The notes under the pieces were generated by a model. It saw only the letters and a list, made by a program, of their open reading frames with translations. It made no database searches and was not told where the DNA came from. DNA of 64,000 nucleotides, from assembly GCA_036504595.1 (NCBI GenBank), contig DASXUX010000109.1:1-64000 (forward strand), read 5' to 3'. Origin of the DNA: DASXUX01 sp036504595. Lineage in GTDB: Bacteria > Planctomycetota > SZUA-567 > H5-PLA8. The position numbers were made by a program, and so were the translations under genes. Shown here in pieces: positions 1 to 8,730 of the stretch. The stretch's first letter is position 1; every line of letters begins with the position of its first letter.

Positions 1-78
1 GGGCCGCCCTGCACTTCCACCGCAGCCCCCATCTCATCTCTACGCGTCGCCCGTTCGCACGCAAAAGTCCACGACTTC

Positions 79-214
79 AACACAGAGCCACAGAGAACAC
101 AGAGTTCACAGAGCTTCTTCTTTAGTTTCTGTGTGTCCTCCGCGTCATCTGTGGTGAGCTCTTGCCATTAACTTGGTCTGTTCTTCGCGACTTCGCGCCT
201 TTGCGGTTCACCGC
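79..214. repeat. Tandem phrase repeats in the gene-free start of the window
   Basis: No gene is visible in the first 365 bases. The stretch instead carries degenerate tandem phrases: an (A)CACAGAG-type series at 79-113, a TCTGTGTGTCCTCCGCG-type stretch at 127-160 and a TTCGCG/TTTGCGG series at 181-214. Related phrases recur at most other gene boundaries of the window. I see no promoter I would defend here. Confidence 0.6.
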
Positions 215-365
215 TAATGACGATCATCATTCCGCATTCATCATTCAGTTGTCAGTCCGCTCGCTGACAACGCGCGATTTTTTGTTATCCGCCTAAGCAA
301 TCCGAACAACTCTCGCCATTCCTGATGGTGTAGCCACTAATGAGGCAACATCGAAAGGACTCACC

Positions 366-3300
366 ATGAACTACCGCGTAATTTGTGTGCTCGCCAGCGC
401 CCTCGTTTTCAGCGCCACCTGCGCTGAAATGAAAACCGAGGCCTTCGCCAACAATCAGGACGGCTTCAACCAGATGGCCCAGCGCATCGACGCGCAGAAT
501 GGGCGCAACCTGCTCGCGCGCTCCGGCGTGCGCATCTTCGGCGACGCGCCCAGCCCACGCGAACTGGCCGACGGTTCGGCCGGCGTGATGGGCGGCGAAG
601 GCCGCATCAACATCGAAGGCCAGCCCTCGGTCATCTGCTTCTACCTGGGCCAGGCCAAGCCGATTCACGAAGTCGGCGTCTTCACCTTCAACGGCGACAT
701 GCGCGCGAATCAGGATTTCGAAGTCCGCTTCGCCGACAACAGCGCTCAGCCCGGCAAGATGCCGAAGTTCTCCGACGATGCGATGCTGACGACCGGCGAC
801 AAAATTCTGGGCAAAGACGGCGGCGGCTTTCACACCTTTTTTGTGAACGCCGACGGCAGCCCCGTTGCGCCGAAAGCCGATTGGGTCGAACTGCGCTACT
901 GGCGCACGTATCCGGACAAAGCCGGCTCGCCCGCGAAAACGAAACACCCGCAGGGCTGGAGCGCCGTCGTGGAAGTCGAAGTCTTCGGCGACGCCAAAGA
1001 CGTGATCGTCATCTCGCCGGAAGAAAAAGCCAAAGCCGCCGCTCTGCGCGCGAAGGGCGACCGCCCGCCGTACGAGAAGAAAGCCACGTGGTACGAAAGC
1101 ATGCTCGCCTCGCGCGAAGCGCTGCTGAAGTGGGAATGCGAAATCGACAATCTCGTCCTCCAGCGAGCCGGCATCACGATGAGTCCCTGGCACACCATCG
1201 GCGCTTTGCCCGCCGACAGCGAAGCCGCCAAGCAGCTCGAGCGCGTCGGCAAAGTCGATCTCTCCGCGCCGCTGAAGATCAAGGACAAGGAATTCGCGTG
1301 GCGTCCGTGCGAAGACATCAAGGACGGTGAGGCGGTCGATCTGGCCGCCGCTCTGAAAGCCAAAGCCGGCGATGTCGTGGTGCTCTGCCGCAAGTTCGAC
1401 ATGGAAAACGAATTCGGCGGCCACGAAGGACTCGCGATCGGCGTCGGCCTGACCGGCGGCAAGCTGAAGATGCTCGGCGGCGGATCAAACCTGCAGGTAG
1501 CGCCGGCCTCCGTGCCGGCCGGGGCAATCGCGAATGAACGTTCCTGGCAGATTCGCGAGAAGCCCGGCCACTATCACGTGCTCGCCGTGCTGCCCGTGGT
1601 AGCGCCGGCCTCCGTGCCGGCCGGCAGGGACGCCGGCACCACCCCGCCGGGTCAGTGCGGCCTGTGGTTCCAGCCGCAGCCGCCGATGAACAAGCCCGGC
1701 GCCGGTTCGGTGCAGGAACGCGTCAGCCGCCGCCAGCAGCTTTACGACCGGCTGAAGAAGGACTTCCCCGACGCCCTCAGCCAGACGCAGATCAAATGGG
1801 AACAGACCGACCACATCTGGACCGCGTTCGAACGCCGCCAGATGGCCGGCCGCACCTATTTCCTGACGGACTGGACCGCCGGCAAGCCCGAACAGACGCT
1901 CACCGCGCAGTACAACGCCTTCGCCGCGATCCGTGCCGAAAACGCGATGAAGGAAATGCCGCGCATGGAGCCTGAGATTCGCGCCAAAGCCGACGCGCCT
2001 CTGAAGTCATTGCAGGATGCGAAGGCGCCCGAAACGTTGCCCGACGCCCGCAAGCGTTACTGCGCCATCGCCACAATGCAGGAGGCGATCTTCGAACACC
2101 ACAAGATCGCCTCGATGCGCCTGGCCGTGAAAGACCAGCAGGAAAGCTTCGGCGAGAAATATCCGAAGGCCAGGGAGTTCCTCAAACGCATCGACGCGCT
2201 GGAAGAGCAGATGAACGCAGCTTGGCCGAAAGTCACAGCAAACGCAGATGACGCCCTGGCCGCTGTCGTCGCCGTTGCAGAAAAATCAGCCGCCGAAGGC
2301 AAAGAAATCCTGCTCGCCAACCCGCTGCTGGGATTCGAAAAGCTGCTCATGGGCCGCGGGGGTCCGGGGTTCGCCAGCAACTGGGGCGGGCCGAACCACA
2401 TCGGCGGCGAACTGGTGACGCTCTCCCCCGTAAAGCCCGATGGAAAAATCGAGGTGATCTACAAGGGCGGCCACATCAGCGACATGGACCTCAGCTTCGA
2501 CGCGAAGAAAATTCTCTTCGCTGAAAACGAGCGCATCCACGAAGTCAACGTGGACGGCACCGGCCACCGCCAGATCACCACGCACGAAGACCCGCACACG
2601 AAGCATTACGACGTGTGCCGCATGCCGAACGGAAAGATCATGTTCGTCTCCACCGCGTGCGAACAGGCCGTGCCGTGCACGGGCGAGTGGTACGTCGGCA
2701 ACATGCACCTGATCGACGACGACGGCAAAAACGAACGCCGCCTGTGCTTCGACCAGGACCACGACTGGAACCCCTGCGTGATGGAGAACGGGCAGGTGCT
2801 CTACACGCGCTGGGAGTACACCGACACGCCGCACTACTTCACGCGCCTGCTCTTCACCATGAATCCCGACGGTTCGAACCAGGCCGAGTTCTCCCATAGC
2901 AATTCGTACTGGCCCAATGCTTCCTACTGGCCGCGGCAAATCCCCGGCAAGCCCACGCAAATTTCCTGCGTCGTCTCCGGCCACCACGGCGTCTCGCGCG
3001 TCGGCCAGTTGGTGGTCTTCGACACCGCCAAAGGCCGGCACGAAGCCGACGGCGTCGTGTGCCGCATTGGCGACCGCGGCAAGAAAGTGGAGGCCGTCAT
3101 CGAAGACGGACTCGTCGCCGAATGGTGGCCGCGCTTCGCCTGGCCGCAGCCGCTGGCCGAACCGGAAACCAATAAGGGCTCCGGCAAGTACTTCCTGGCC
3201 AACTGCAAGATGGACGAGCAAAGCCCGTGGGGCATTTACCTCGTGGACGTCTTCGACAACATGACGCCGCTGCTGATGGGAAACTACGCCGAACCCATCC

Positions 3301-5171
3301 CGCTGCGAGCGCGTCCCACTCCGCCCAGCGTTCCCACGCGCGTCGATCCGAAGAGCAAAGACGCCTTCGTCTACATGGCGAACATCTATCACGGCAACGG
3401 GCTGAAAGGTTATTCGCAAGGCGCCGTGAAAGCCCTGCGTGTCGGTTCGCACGAATACCGCTTCGGCGGCAACGGCGATACCTACGCCTGCACCTACGAA
3501 GGCGGCTGGGACATCAAGCAGATCCTCGGCACAGTCCCCGTCGAACCGGACGGCTCGGCGTTTTTCAAAGTGCCCGCGAACACGCCGATTTTCGTGCAGC
3601 CGCTCGACGCCGACGGCAAAAGCCTGCAGGTGATGCGAAGCTGGTTTACCGCGATGCCCGGCGAAGTGCTTTCGTGCGTCGGCTGTCACGAACGGCAAAG
3701 CCAGACGCCGCCGCTGAATTATTCGATGGCCGGAAAGAAGAATCCCGCCGAGATTAAGCCTTGGTACGGCCCCGCGCGCGGCTTCGGCTTCGAACACGAA
3801 GTTCAGCCCGTCCTCGACCATCGCTGCGTCGGCTGCCACAACGGACAAAAGGTAGCGCCGGCCTCCGTGCCGGCCGGTCCAATCCCCGACTTCCGCGCCA
3901 AAGCGCTCCGCCCCGACTACAAAGGCAACTACAGCCCCGCGTACCTCGCGCTCGCGCCATACGTTCGGCGAGCCGGCTACGAAGCCGATTACCACTTGCC
4001 CGCGCCGGCGGAATTCCACGCCAGCACCAGTCCGCTGATCCAGTTGATCGAGAAGAACCACTACAACGTCACGCTCACGCAGGAGGAACGCGACCGCCTC
4101 TACACGTGGATCGACTTCAACGTCCCCTACGCCGGCAACTGGCGCGAAAGCCACCAGCCGCCAAAGGACGAGCAAGTTGTTCGTCGCGCAAAGTACAAAG
4201 CTCTGTTTGCGAATGTGGACGATCACAGCGAAGACCCGTTGCCGCAGCCGCCTGCCATCGCCTTCGAACAGCCCGCGCCGCTGCCCGCCAAGCCCGCGCC
4301 GGCGAAGATTGATGGCTGGCCGCTCACCGCCGAACAAGCCGTTGACTTGCAGAAGAAAGCCAACTTGAGCGAACTCACGCTGACGCTCGGCGAAAGCATT
4401 CCGATGGCGATGATCCCGATACCGGCCGGAAAATTCGTGATGGGCGATGTGAACGGCTATCCGGACGAATACCCCGAAGCCGAAGTAGTCATCGATCAGC
4501 CCTTCTACATCAGCAAGCTGGAAGTCACCAACAAGCAGTTCGCGCAGTACGATCCCGTCCACGACAGCGCCTACATCGAAGGCCGCGGCAAGGATCGCTT
4601 TACGCGCGGCTACCCGGTCAACCAGCCCGATCAGCCCGTCATCCGCATTAGTTGGAACGAAGCCATGGCCTACTGCCGCTGGCTCACGCAGAAGACGCAC
4701 TACGAATGCACCCTTCCCACCGAAGCGCAATGGGAATGGGCCTGCCGAGCGGGAACGTCCACGCCGTGGTCCTTTGGCGAGACGTGGGAAAAACAGCAGG
4801 ACGTCGGCAACGTGGCCGACGCGAGCATTAGTGGCTGGGGTTGGGGCCGCGTCGATGCCGGCTACCGCGATGGCGCGCAGTTCTCCGTCGCCGGCGGCAA
4901 GTACAAGCCCAACGCGTGGGGCCTCTGCGACATGGTCGGCAACGTCGCCGAATGGACGCGCAGCGAGTACCGTCCGTTCCCCTACGTGGACGGCGATGGC
5001 CGCAATGACACGTCGCTGCAAGGCGCCAAGGTGGTCCGCGGCGGCTCGTGGAACGACACCTTCCGCTTCTGCCGCTCCGCCTCGCGCTGGAAATACCCCG
5101 CGTGCCAGCCCGCTTACAACGTTGGCTTCCGCGTCGTGTGCCGGCCGATGAAAGTCACGGTGAAGGAATAA
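366..5171 (+). CDS. Secreted HzsA-like di-heme protein fused to a C-terminal SUMF1 domain
   Basis: A 1601-residue exported protein. The start follows AAAGGA and gives a clear signal peptide (residues 1-20). Residues of about 60-215 look like a discoidin (F5/8 type C)-like beta-sandwich. The middle third (about 660-1100) is a TolB/PD40-like propeller of the family related to the hydrazine synthase alpha subunit, with repeated 'MNPDG' and 'DDDGKN' type motifs. Two c-type haem motifs follow, CVGCH at 1104-1108 and CVGCH at 1154-1158. Residues of about 1341-1595 are a SUMF1 (formylglycine-generating-enzyme-like) domain with 'PIPAGKFVMGD', 'LPTEAQWEWACRAG' and a 'VGFR' end. In true FGE two active-site cysteines lie five residues apart; here the first position is Asp1564 and only Cys1569 remains, so oxidase activity on sulfatases is doubtful. 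It is probably a periplasmic redox or binding protein; true hydrazine synthase function is unlikely. Three copies of a palindromic repeat are inserted in frame. Confidence 0.85.
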   Translation: MNYRVICVLASALVFSATCAEMKTEAFANNQDGFNQMAQRIDAQNGRNLLARSGVRIFGDAPSPRELADGSAGVMGGEGRINIEGQPSVICFYLGQAKPIHEVGVFTFNGDMRANQDFEVRFADNSAQPGKMPKFSDDAMLTTGDKILGKDGGGFHTFFVNADGSPVAPKADWVELRYWRTYPDKAGSPAKTKHPQGWSAVVEVEVFGDAKDVIVISPEEKAKAAALRAKGDRPPYEKKATWYESMLASREALLKWECEIDNLVLQRAGITMSPWHTIGALPADSEAAKQLERVGKVDLSAPLKIKDKEFAWRPCEDIKDGEAVDLAAALKAKAGDVVVLCRKFDMENEFGGHEGLAIGVGLTGGKLKMLGGGSNLQVAPASVPAGAIANERSWQIREKPGHYHVLAVLPVVAPASVPAGRDAGTTPPGQCGLWFQPQPPMNKPGAGSVQERVSRRQQLYDRLKKDFPDALSQTQIKWEQTDHIWTAFERRQMAGRTYFLTDWTAGKPEQTLTAQYNAFAAIRAENAMKEMPRMEPEIRAKADAPLKSLQDAKAPETLPDARKRYCAIATMQEAIFEHHKIASMRLAVKDQQESFGEKYPKAREFLKRIDALEEQMNAAWPKVTANADDALAAVVAVAEKSAAEGKEILLANPLLGFEKLLMGRGGPGFASNWGGPNHIGGELVTLSPVKPDGKIEVIYKGGHISDMDLSFDAKKILFAENERIHEVNVDGTGHRQITTHEDPHTKHYDVCRMPNGKIMFVSTACEQAVPCTGEWYVGNMHLIDDDGKNERRLCFDQDHDWNPCVMENGQVLYTRWEYTDTPHYFTRLLFTMNPDGSNQAEFSHSNSYWPNASYWPRQIPGKPTQISCVVSGHHGVSRVGQLVVFDTAKGRHEADGVVCRIGDRGKKVEAVIEDGLVAEWWPRFAWPQPLAEPETNKGSGKYFLANCKMDEQSPWGIYLVDVFDNMTPLLMGNYAEPIPLRARPTPPSVPTRVDPKSKDAFVYMANIYHGNGLKGYSQGAVKALRVGSHEYRFGGNGDTYACTYEGGWDIKQILGTVPVEPDGSAFFKVPANTPIFVQPLDADGKSLQVMRSWFTAMPGEVLSCVGCHERQSQTPPLNYSMAGKKNPAEIKPWYGPARGFGFEHEVQPVLDHRCVGCHNGQKVAPASVPAGPIPDFRAKALRPDYKGNYSPAYLALAPYVRRAGYEADYHLPAPAEFHASTSPLIQLIEKNHYNVTLTQEERDRLYTWIDFNVPYAGNWRESHQPPKDEQVVRRAKYKALFANVDDHSEDPLPQPPAIAFEQPAPLPAKPAPAKIDGWPLTAEQAVDLQKKANLSELTLTLGESIPMAMIPIPAGKFVMGDVNGYPDEYPEAEVVIDQPFYISKLEVTNKQFAQYDPVHDSAYIEGRGKDRFTRGYPVNQPDQPVIRISWNEAMAYCRWLTQKTHYECTLPTEAQWEWACRAGTSTPWSFGETWEKQQDVGNVADASISGWGWGRVDAGYRDGAQFSVAGGKYKPNAWGLCDMVGNVAEWTRSEYRPFPYVDGDGRNDTSLQGAKVVRGGSWNDTFRFCRSASRWKYPACQPAYNVGFRVVCRPMKVTVKE
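1497..1522 (+). repeat. In-frame palindromic repeat, class A, copy 1
   Basis: The core GCCGGC-CTCCGT-GCCGGC forms a hairpin and is read in frame as VAPASVPAG inside the HzsA-like gene. Almost the same 26 bases recur at 1599 and 3852, and in reverse at 38093. Confidence 0.85.
1599..1638 (+). repeat. In-frame palindromic repeat, class A, copy 2 (both hairpins)
   Basis: The most complete copy in this gene. Hairpin 1 (GCCGGC around CTCCGT) is followed directly by hairpin 2 (GCCGGC around AGGGAC), the two sharing bases at their junction. Translated in frame as VAPASVPAGRDAGT. Confidence 0.85.
3852..3877 (+). repeat. In-frame palindromic repeat, class A, copy 3
   Basis: Same 26-base unit as at 1497, again read as VAPASVPAG. 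It falls a few residues after the second CXXCH haem motif, between structured parts of the protein. Confidence 0.85.
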
Positions 5172-5176
5172 CGGGC

Positions 5177-5212
5177 GGCTCTTAGCTCTTAGCTCTTGGC
5201 TCTTGGCTCAGG
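5177..5212. repeat. Tandem phrase repeat (GCTCTTAGCTCTTGG type)
   Basis: About four imperfect copies of a 9-base unit (AGCTCTTGG) lie between the stop codon of the SUMF1 fusion and the start of the next gene. Confidence 0.7.
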
Positions 5213-5218
5213 CATCCA

Positions 5219-5722
5219 ATGGCTTACGGTTCCGTCAACGACCTGACGTTCAGTTCGACTGTCCAGCAATGGATAGAGGCGAACGGTGAAGTCTTGGCGC
5301 TGATTCGGTTTCACGCATCAGCGGGGGCAAAGTCATTCGAGTTCTTTCGCTCAATGGATGACTTCAAAATAAGACTCGCTGATCTTCCACCGCGAACTTG
5401 CGTCATCGTCTTTCGTGATCACCAGCTACCATTGCGAGGACGCGTAGATGAGGAATTCATTCGTAAGGCATCGGCGCTGGTCCCTAATGGAGTAGAGTTT
5501 CTTGTCGTCGTCCTTGAAAGAATCTCAATGGGTGCCGCCTCTTGGTTCCACGATGCGGCTGGCCAAACGCATGACGAGTTGATTGAAGAGCTTCGGGATA
5601 GCTACTGCTATGGGAAGTCTGTCGCAGTTGGGCCATATCCACCCTGGCTCGAAGACACCGCAGCCGTAATTTCGGCGGTGGTTCCGAACAGCGACGGATC
5701 AGTGACGGTGGGCATCTATTAA
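5219..5722 (+). CDS. Hypothetical protein, 167 aa, low-GC orphan
   Basis: I do not recognise the family. The product is a compact soluble protein without signal peptide or membrane segment, with alternating hydrophobic strands ('EVLALIRFHAS', 'TCVIVFRDHQLPLRG', 'VEFLVVVLERI') and a conserved-looking 'VAVGPYPPWLED' stretch near the C terminus, suggesting an alpha/beta cytosolic domain. By eye its GC content and codon use are clearly lower than those of its neighbours. It lies between the intact 3' end of the SUMF1 fusion gene and a decayed second copy of that 3' end, which suggests insertion of foreign DNA into a duplicated tail. The start at 5219 follows CAGG; no better upstream start exists. 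Confidence 0.65.
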   Translation: MAYGSVNDLTFSSTVQQWIEANGEVLALIRFHASAGAKSFEFFRSMDDFKIRLADLPPRTCVIVFRDHQLPLRGRVDEEFIRKASALVPNGVEFLVVVLERISMGAASWFHDAAGQTHDELIEELRDSYCYGKSVAVGPYPPWLEDTAAVISAVVPNSDGSVTVGIY

Positions 5723-5725
5723 CTG

Positions 5726-5827
5726 GCCAGCGGTACGAACATCGGCGGATGTGGCCGCTCCCAACCGGTCTACAACGTCGGTTTCCGCGTCGTCTGCTGG
5801 CCGCTGAAAGTCACCGCGAAGGAATAG
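5726..5827 (+). pseudogene. Broken duplicate of a SUMF1 C-terminal end
   Basis: Read in frame, 5726-5827 ends in 'QPVYNVGFRVVCWPLKVTAKE' minus its first residue and then TAG. This matches the end of the SUMF1 fusion gene (bases 5104-5171) almost base for base. No start codon or upstream SUMF1 domain is present, so it is a remnant of a duplicated or second SUMF1 gene whose body is lost. Confidence 0.75.
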
Positions 5828-5830
5828 CCT

Positions 5831-5925
5831 TGTCGTCGTCCGTGTCTGTCCGTGTTCTTTTGTTCAGGGCTCAGGCGCTCCCACGCAGCCGCTCCTGAAC
5901 CCTGGACCCCGAACCCTGAACCCTG
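5831..5925. repeat. Two tandem phrase repeats between convergent genes
   Basis: A TGTCCGTG-type phrase lies at 5831-5859 and a CTGAACCC/CCGAACCC-type phrase at 5894-5925. They fill the gap between the SUMF1 remnant and the convergent SGNH hydrolase gene. Confidence 0.65.
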
Positions 5926-5928
5926 TCG

Positions 5929-6579
5929 TTACCACTCAAATCCCACTGAGTTGAGAAACGCCCGTGCCAGGATCATGTGCCCCGTCTGGGTCGGATGCAC
6001 GCGGTCCCAGCCGAGCGTCGCGGAGTAGTAGCTCTTGAGCACCAGATCGAAGGCCGCCTGCGTGTCCACGAAAATCGCTTCGTGCTTTTTGGCGAGCGAC
6101 TTCACGATGGCTCCGTAGTTGTCCATCTGCGCGCGCATCGCGTCGCTCTTATTGGGTTCCATGTAGAACGGCGTCATCAGCACCAGACCGCGCAGCGTCT
6201 GGCGCGTGCGCGTGACCAGTTCGTCCAGCGTGGCTTCGTATTCTTCCGGATAGACGTGGCACTCGGTCTGGCGCGGAAGGTCGAACTGCCGCCACACGTC
6301 GTTGGTGCCGATCATGATCGAAAGCCAGTCGGGCTTCAGGTCCAGCACGTCGGTCTGCCAGCGCGTTTTCAGATCGCGGACAGTGTTGCCGCTGGTGCCC
6401 TGATTGATGACGCGAATATCAAGCTGCGGGTAGACGGTGCCCAGCAGCGCATCGACCAGGCACACGTAGCCTTTTCCCAGCGCGTCGAACAAACCCTCGC
6501 CGACCGGCTTGGCTCGCCCGCAGTCCGTAATCGAGTCGCCAATCATAAGCAGCTTGGCGTTCTTCTGTAACTTCAGCAT
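5929..6579 (-). CDS. SGNH/GDSL-family hydrolase (cytoplasmic)
   Basis: A 216-residue esterase/lipase-like hydrolase. Block I 'GDSITDCGR' places the nucleophile at Ser16. The Gly block is in 'GTSGNTV', the Asn block in 'IGTNDVW', and the Asp-x-x-His pair in 'DRVHPTQTGH' near the C terminus, so the catalytic set is complete. I chose the ATG at 6579 because TAGGAG precedes it at good distance; upstream codons in the same frame run through a tandem phrase repeat. There is no signal peptide, so the substrate is probably a soluble ester such as an acetylated sugar. Members of this family deacetylate sugars or act on thioesters; which one applies here cannot be told. A second, secreted SGNH protein lies at 33606. 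Confidence 0.85.
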   Translation of the reverse strand: MLKLQKNAKLLMIGDSITDCGRAKPVGEGLFDALGKGYVCLVDALLGTVYPQLDIRVINQGTSGNTVRDLKTRWQTDVLDLKPDWLSIMIGTNDVWRQFDLPRQTECHVYPEEYEATLDELVTRTRQTLRGLVLMTPFYMEPNKSDAMRAQMDNYGAIVKSLAKKHEAIFVDTQAAFDLVLKSYYSATLGWDRVHPTQTGHMILARAFLNSVGFEW

Positions 6580-6604
6580 GAAGGTCACTCCTAAAAGGCT
6601 CAGC

Positions 6605-6700
6605 GCGGAGGACGCGGAGGACGCAGAGAAATAGATTGGGTTGAAGGTCGAGAAATGCAAATTGAAATCTGGTGAGTGGTGGAGGGGTGACTGGTGAGTC
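6605..6700. repeat. Tandem phrase repeats upstream of the SGNH gene
   Basis: GCGGAGGAC-type phrase at 6605-6628 and GGTGAGTGG/GGTGACTGG-type phrase at 6669-6700, between the SGNH gene and the end of the next reverse-strand gene. Confidence 0.6.
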
Positions 6701-6725
6701 GTCGCAACGGAAGACTGACAACGGA

Positions 6726-8270
6726 CTACTTGCCTTTGCCTGTCTTCGTGCTGCGGCTCATCACCGGCGCGGCGGCATCCTTGGCGGCGTCTTTGCCGGC
6801 CGGCACGGAGGCCGCCGCGGCGCCTTCGCTCCCGCCGCCAAGACCCTTCGACAGCGGCGTATTCGTTGTCGATACCGGCGCGGGGTGAGCTTGCAGAATC
6901 TTCTGCACGGCATTTTGTTGCTCGCGCAATGTGGCGGCAATCGCGGTGGAGAGGGCGCCCGCGCCGATGTTGGCGTAGGGTTGCTCGGCGGGTGGGCGCG
7001 TGTTCAGGCGCGTGCTGACTGACGGATCAACGCGGCGGTCGACCAGACGAGCCTCAACGTCTTCCAGAATGTTCGTGCCGTACCAGTTTTCGCCGATCTC
7101 CAGTTCCTTGTCGGCGGCCTTGCGCGCAGCGTCGGCGGAGGACAATTTCGCGCCTTCGCCATCTTTCTGCGACGACGCCAGAGTGGCCACGGTTCGCGCG
7201 TCGGTCACCGGCATCGCTCGAATGTGCGCGCCGCGCGTTTTGACGAAGTTGTTCTTCTCGACCAAGAGACGCGCTTCGCCGGGGTTGGAGCCCAGCACGA
7301 TGCCTTCGCGGCAGGACTCGAAAACATTCTTACGCGCCAGCAGCGACCACGGCGCACGATTGTACGTCGCGAAGATGCCGCCGCAGGTCCGCAGCGTGCA
7401 GTGCGTGAACAGGCCGCCGCCACCGGCCAGCGCGTAGTAGCCGACGCTGACCAGTTCGCAGTTGGTCCACTGCCATACGCCGGCGGATTGCGTAACGTTC
7501 AGGTTCTTCAGGCGCACGCCTTCGACGCGGCTGTGCGAAGTTCCATAAAGGAGCAGTGCGGCGGGCGCTTTGTCCTGGCCGAGAATCTCAGCGGGGTTTC
7601 CGGTGACGCCCTGCCCTTGCATCGAACCCCACACCCAGATCGCGCCGTTCTGTGTCGGGTCGGGCAGGCCGGCGGCGGCGCTGTCTGCCTGAGCGGGCTT
7701 TTCGGCATTCGGATCGGCCTTCAGATGCACGATTGCACCAGGCTTCAGCGTAACCGTCACTCCTTCGGCGATGACCAGCGTGCCGCGGACCAGCACCGGC
7801 GACTGCGCCGCGCCCAGTTCCATATCAAAATCCAGCACGCCCGAGAGCACCGTATTGTACCCCGGCTCTTTTGCCTGAAGCGCCGATGGCCCGCGCGCGA
7901 CCGGCAACGTGAAGGCCGTCTTCGGCGAGGTTGCGATGAAGGTGCCGTCGCGCCCCTTCTTCAGCGGCGGAAGCGGTACGATTTCGGCGCGCGCCTCTTC
8001 ATCGGGCACGGACTGCACGGCCGGAGCGGGCACGCTGGCCGCAGGCGTGGAGGTCGCCACGGGCTTGGTTGCCTTAGGCTTCGTTGAGGAGGTTTTCGTG
8101 GCCGGAGCAGACGCAACCGGGCCAGTCAGCTTGTCCGCCTTAGCCTGCTTGCTGGGTGCCGGTGCGGAATCATCGGCCGCGTTTTTGAGCGAGCTTTCGC
8201 CGGCCGCGGCAATGCGAGCCAGGGAAAGTATCAGCACGACCAGGAGTGAACAATGCTTTGGATGCGCCAT
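6726..8270 (-). CDS. Secreted right-handed beta-helix-like protein with Ala/Pro/Lys linker
   Basis: A 514-residue exported protein: signal peptide (1-23), then a low-complexity Ala/Pro/Lys/Thr linker to about 110. A region of about 150-370 follows with short turns and stacked hydrophobic/Asn positions ('LLLYGTSHSRVEGVRLKNL', 'WTNCELVSVGYYAL', 'FTHCTLRTCGGI') typical of parallel beta-helix proteins. The C terminus is again low complexity and carries a copy of the class A palindromic repeat read as ASVPAGKD. No catalytic residues are evident. It could bind or shield a polysaccharide or act as a surface protein; function is not established. An intergenic stretch of about 220 bases without visible features separates it from the tRNA promoter. 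Confidence 0.7.
   Translation of the reverse strand: MAHPKHCSLLVVLILSLARIAAAGESSLKNAADDSAPAPSKQAKADKLTGPVASAPATKTSSTKPKATKPVATSTPAASVPAPAVQSVPDEEARAEIVPLPPLKKGRDGTFIATSPKTAFTLPVARGPSALQAKEPGYNTVLSGVLDFDMELGAAQSPVLVRGTLVIAEGVTVTLKPGAIVHLKADPNAEKPAQADSAAAGLPDPTQNGAIWVWGSMQGQGVTGNPAEILGQDKAPAALLLYGTSHSRVEGVRLKNLNVTQSAGVWQWTNCELVSVGYYALAGGGGLFTHCTLRTCGGIFATYNRAPWSLLARKNVFESCREGIVLGSNPGEARLLVEKNNFVKTRGAHIRAMPVTDARTVATLASSQKDGEGAKLSSADAARKAADKELEIGENWYGTNILEDVEARLVDRRVDPSVSTRLNTRPPAEQPYANIGAGALSTAIAATLREQQNAVQKILQAHPAPVSTTNTPLSKGLGGGSEGAAAASVPAGKDAAKDAAAPVMSRSTKTGKGK
6795..6815 (-). repeat. In-frame class A palindromic repeat (diverged)
   Basis: On the reverse strand this reads GGCGGCCTCCGTGCCGGC, the hairpin 1 sequence of class A with one stem mismatch. 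It is translated in the C-terminal linker of the beta-helix protein. Confidence 0.65.
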
Positions 8271-8489
8271 GGCATCTCTTTAGCCACATGAGACTCTGGC
8301 GGCCGGCATTCGACCGCATCATCTTGAATCGTCGCGAATCAACGCATGCTGAAGCGGAAAGGGAGCGCTGAAACTTGCTCCTGGCTCTTCGCTCTTGGCT
8401 GCGCAAGATTTCGATGCGCAGAGCGCGGCGCGGCCTGCCCGCGCCACACAACATTTTCGGAGCAGTCGCGCCGAAAGTCGTCAACCCGC

Positions 8490-8518
8490 TTGAAACTGTC
8501 GAGAGCAGCGTGTAATGT
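8490..8518 (+). promoter_or_regulatory. Sigma-70-type promoter of tRNA-Gln
   Basis: TTGAAA (8490-8495) and TAATGT (8513-8518) are separated by 17 bases. The expected start at about 8525 lies 30 bases upstream of the mature tRNA. Confidence 0.6.
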
Positions 8519-8556
8519 TATCGTGCTTGCACGGTGCAAAGCTGCGCAAGCCGCGG

Positions 8557-8630
8557 TGCCCTGTCGTCTAATGGTAGGACACCAGACTCTGACTCTGGGT
8601 ATCTTGGTTCGAATCCAGGCGGGGCAACCA
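8557..8630 (+). tRNA. tRNA-Gln (anticodon CUG)
   Basis: A complete 74-base cloverleaf including an encoded CCA. The acceptor stem TGCCCTG pairs with CGGGGCA (one G-U). The anticodon stem CCAGA/TCTGG encloses the loop CTCTGAC, giving anticodon CUG. The T arm is CTTGG-TTCGAAT-CCAGG, and the discriminator base is A. A good promoter lies upstream and a terminator-like hairpin downstream. Its last 28 bases are repeated at 22463-22490, so its 3' end may have served as an integration site. Confidence 0.93.
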
Positions 8631-8640
8631 ACTTGGAAGA

Positions 8641-8670
8641 GCGGGTTTTCTGGACTTCAGCCCGTTTCTT
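8641..8670 (+). terminator. Putative terminator after tRNA-Gln
   Basis: Short stem GCGGG/CCCGT (8641-8645 with 8661-8665, one G-U) followed by TTTCTT. The loop is large, so the call is tentative. Confidence 0.4.
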
Positions 8671-8730
8671 ATCCTCCGGCTTATCCTCCAGCCCCGTCAG
8701 AGGGGACTGGATCGCGGGGGACAAAAGAAG

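Noticed and set aside
2286..5021. A 911-codon open frame on the strand opposite the HzsA-like/SUMF1 gene (and a 379-codon one at 285-1424)
   Set aside because: The plus strand has a signal peptide, haem motifs and a SUMF1 domain. The antisense frame encodes only Arg/Val/Ala-rich sequence without motifs, as is usual opposite GC-rich genes.
366..5171. Anammox metabolism
   Set aside because: HzsA-like propellers alone do not show hydrazine synthesis. No beta or gamma subunit, hydrazine dehydrogenase or anammox gene is present.
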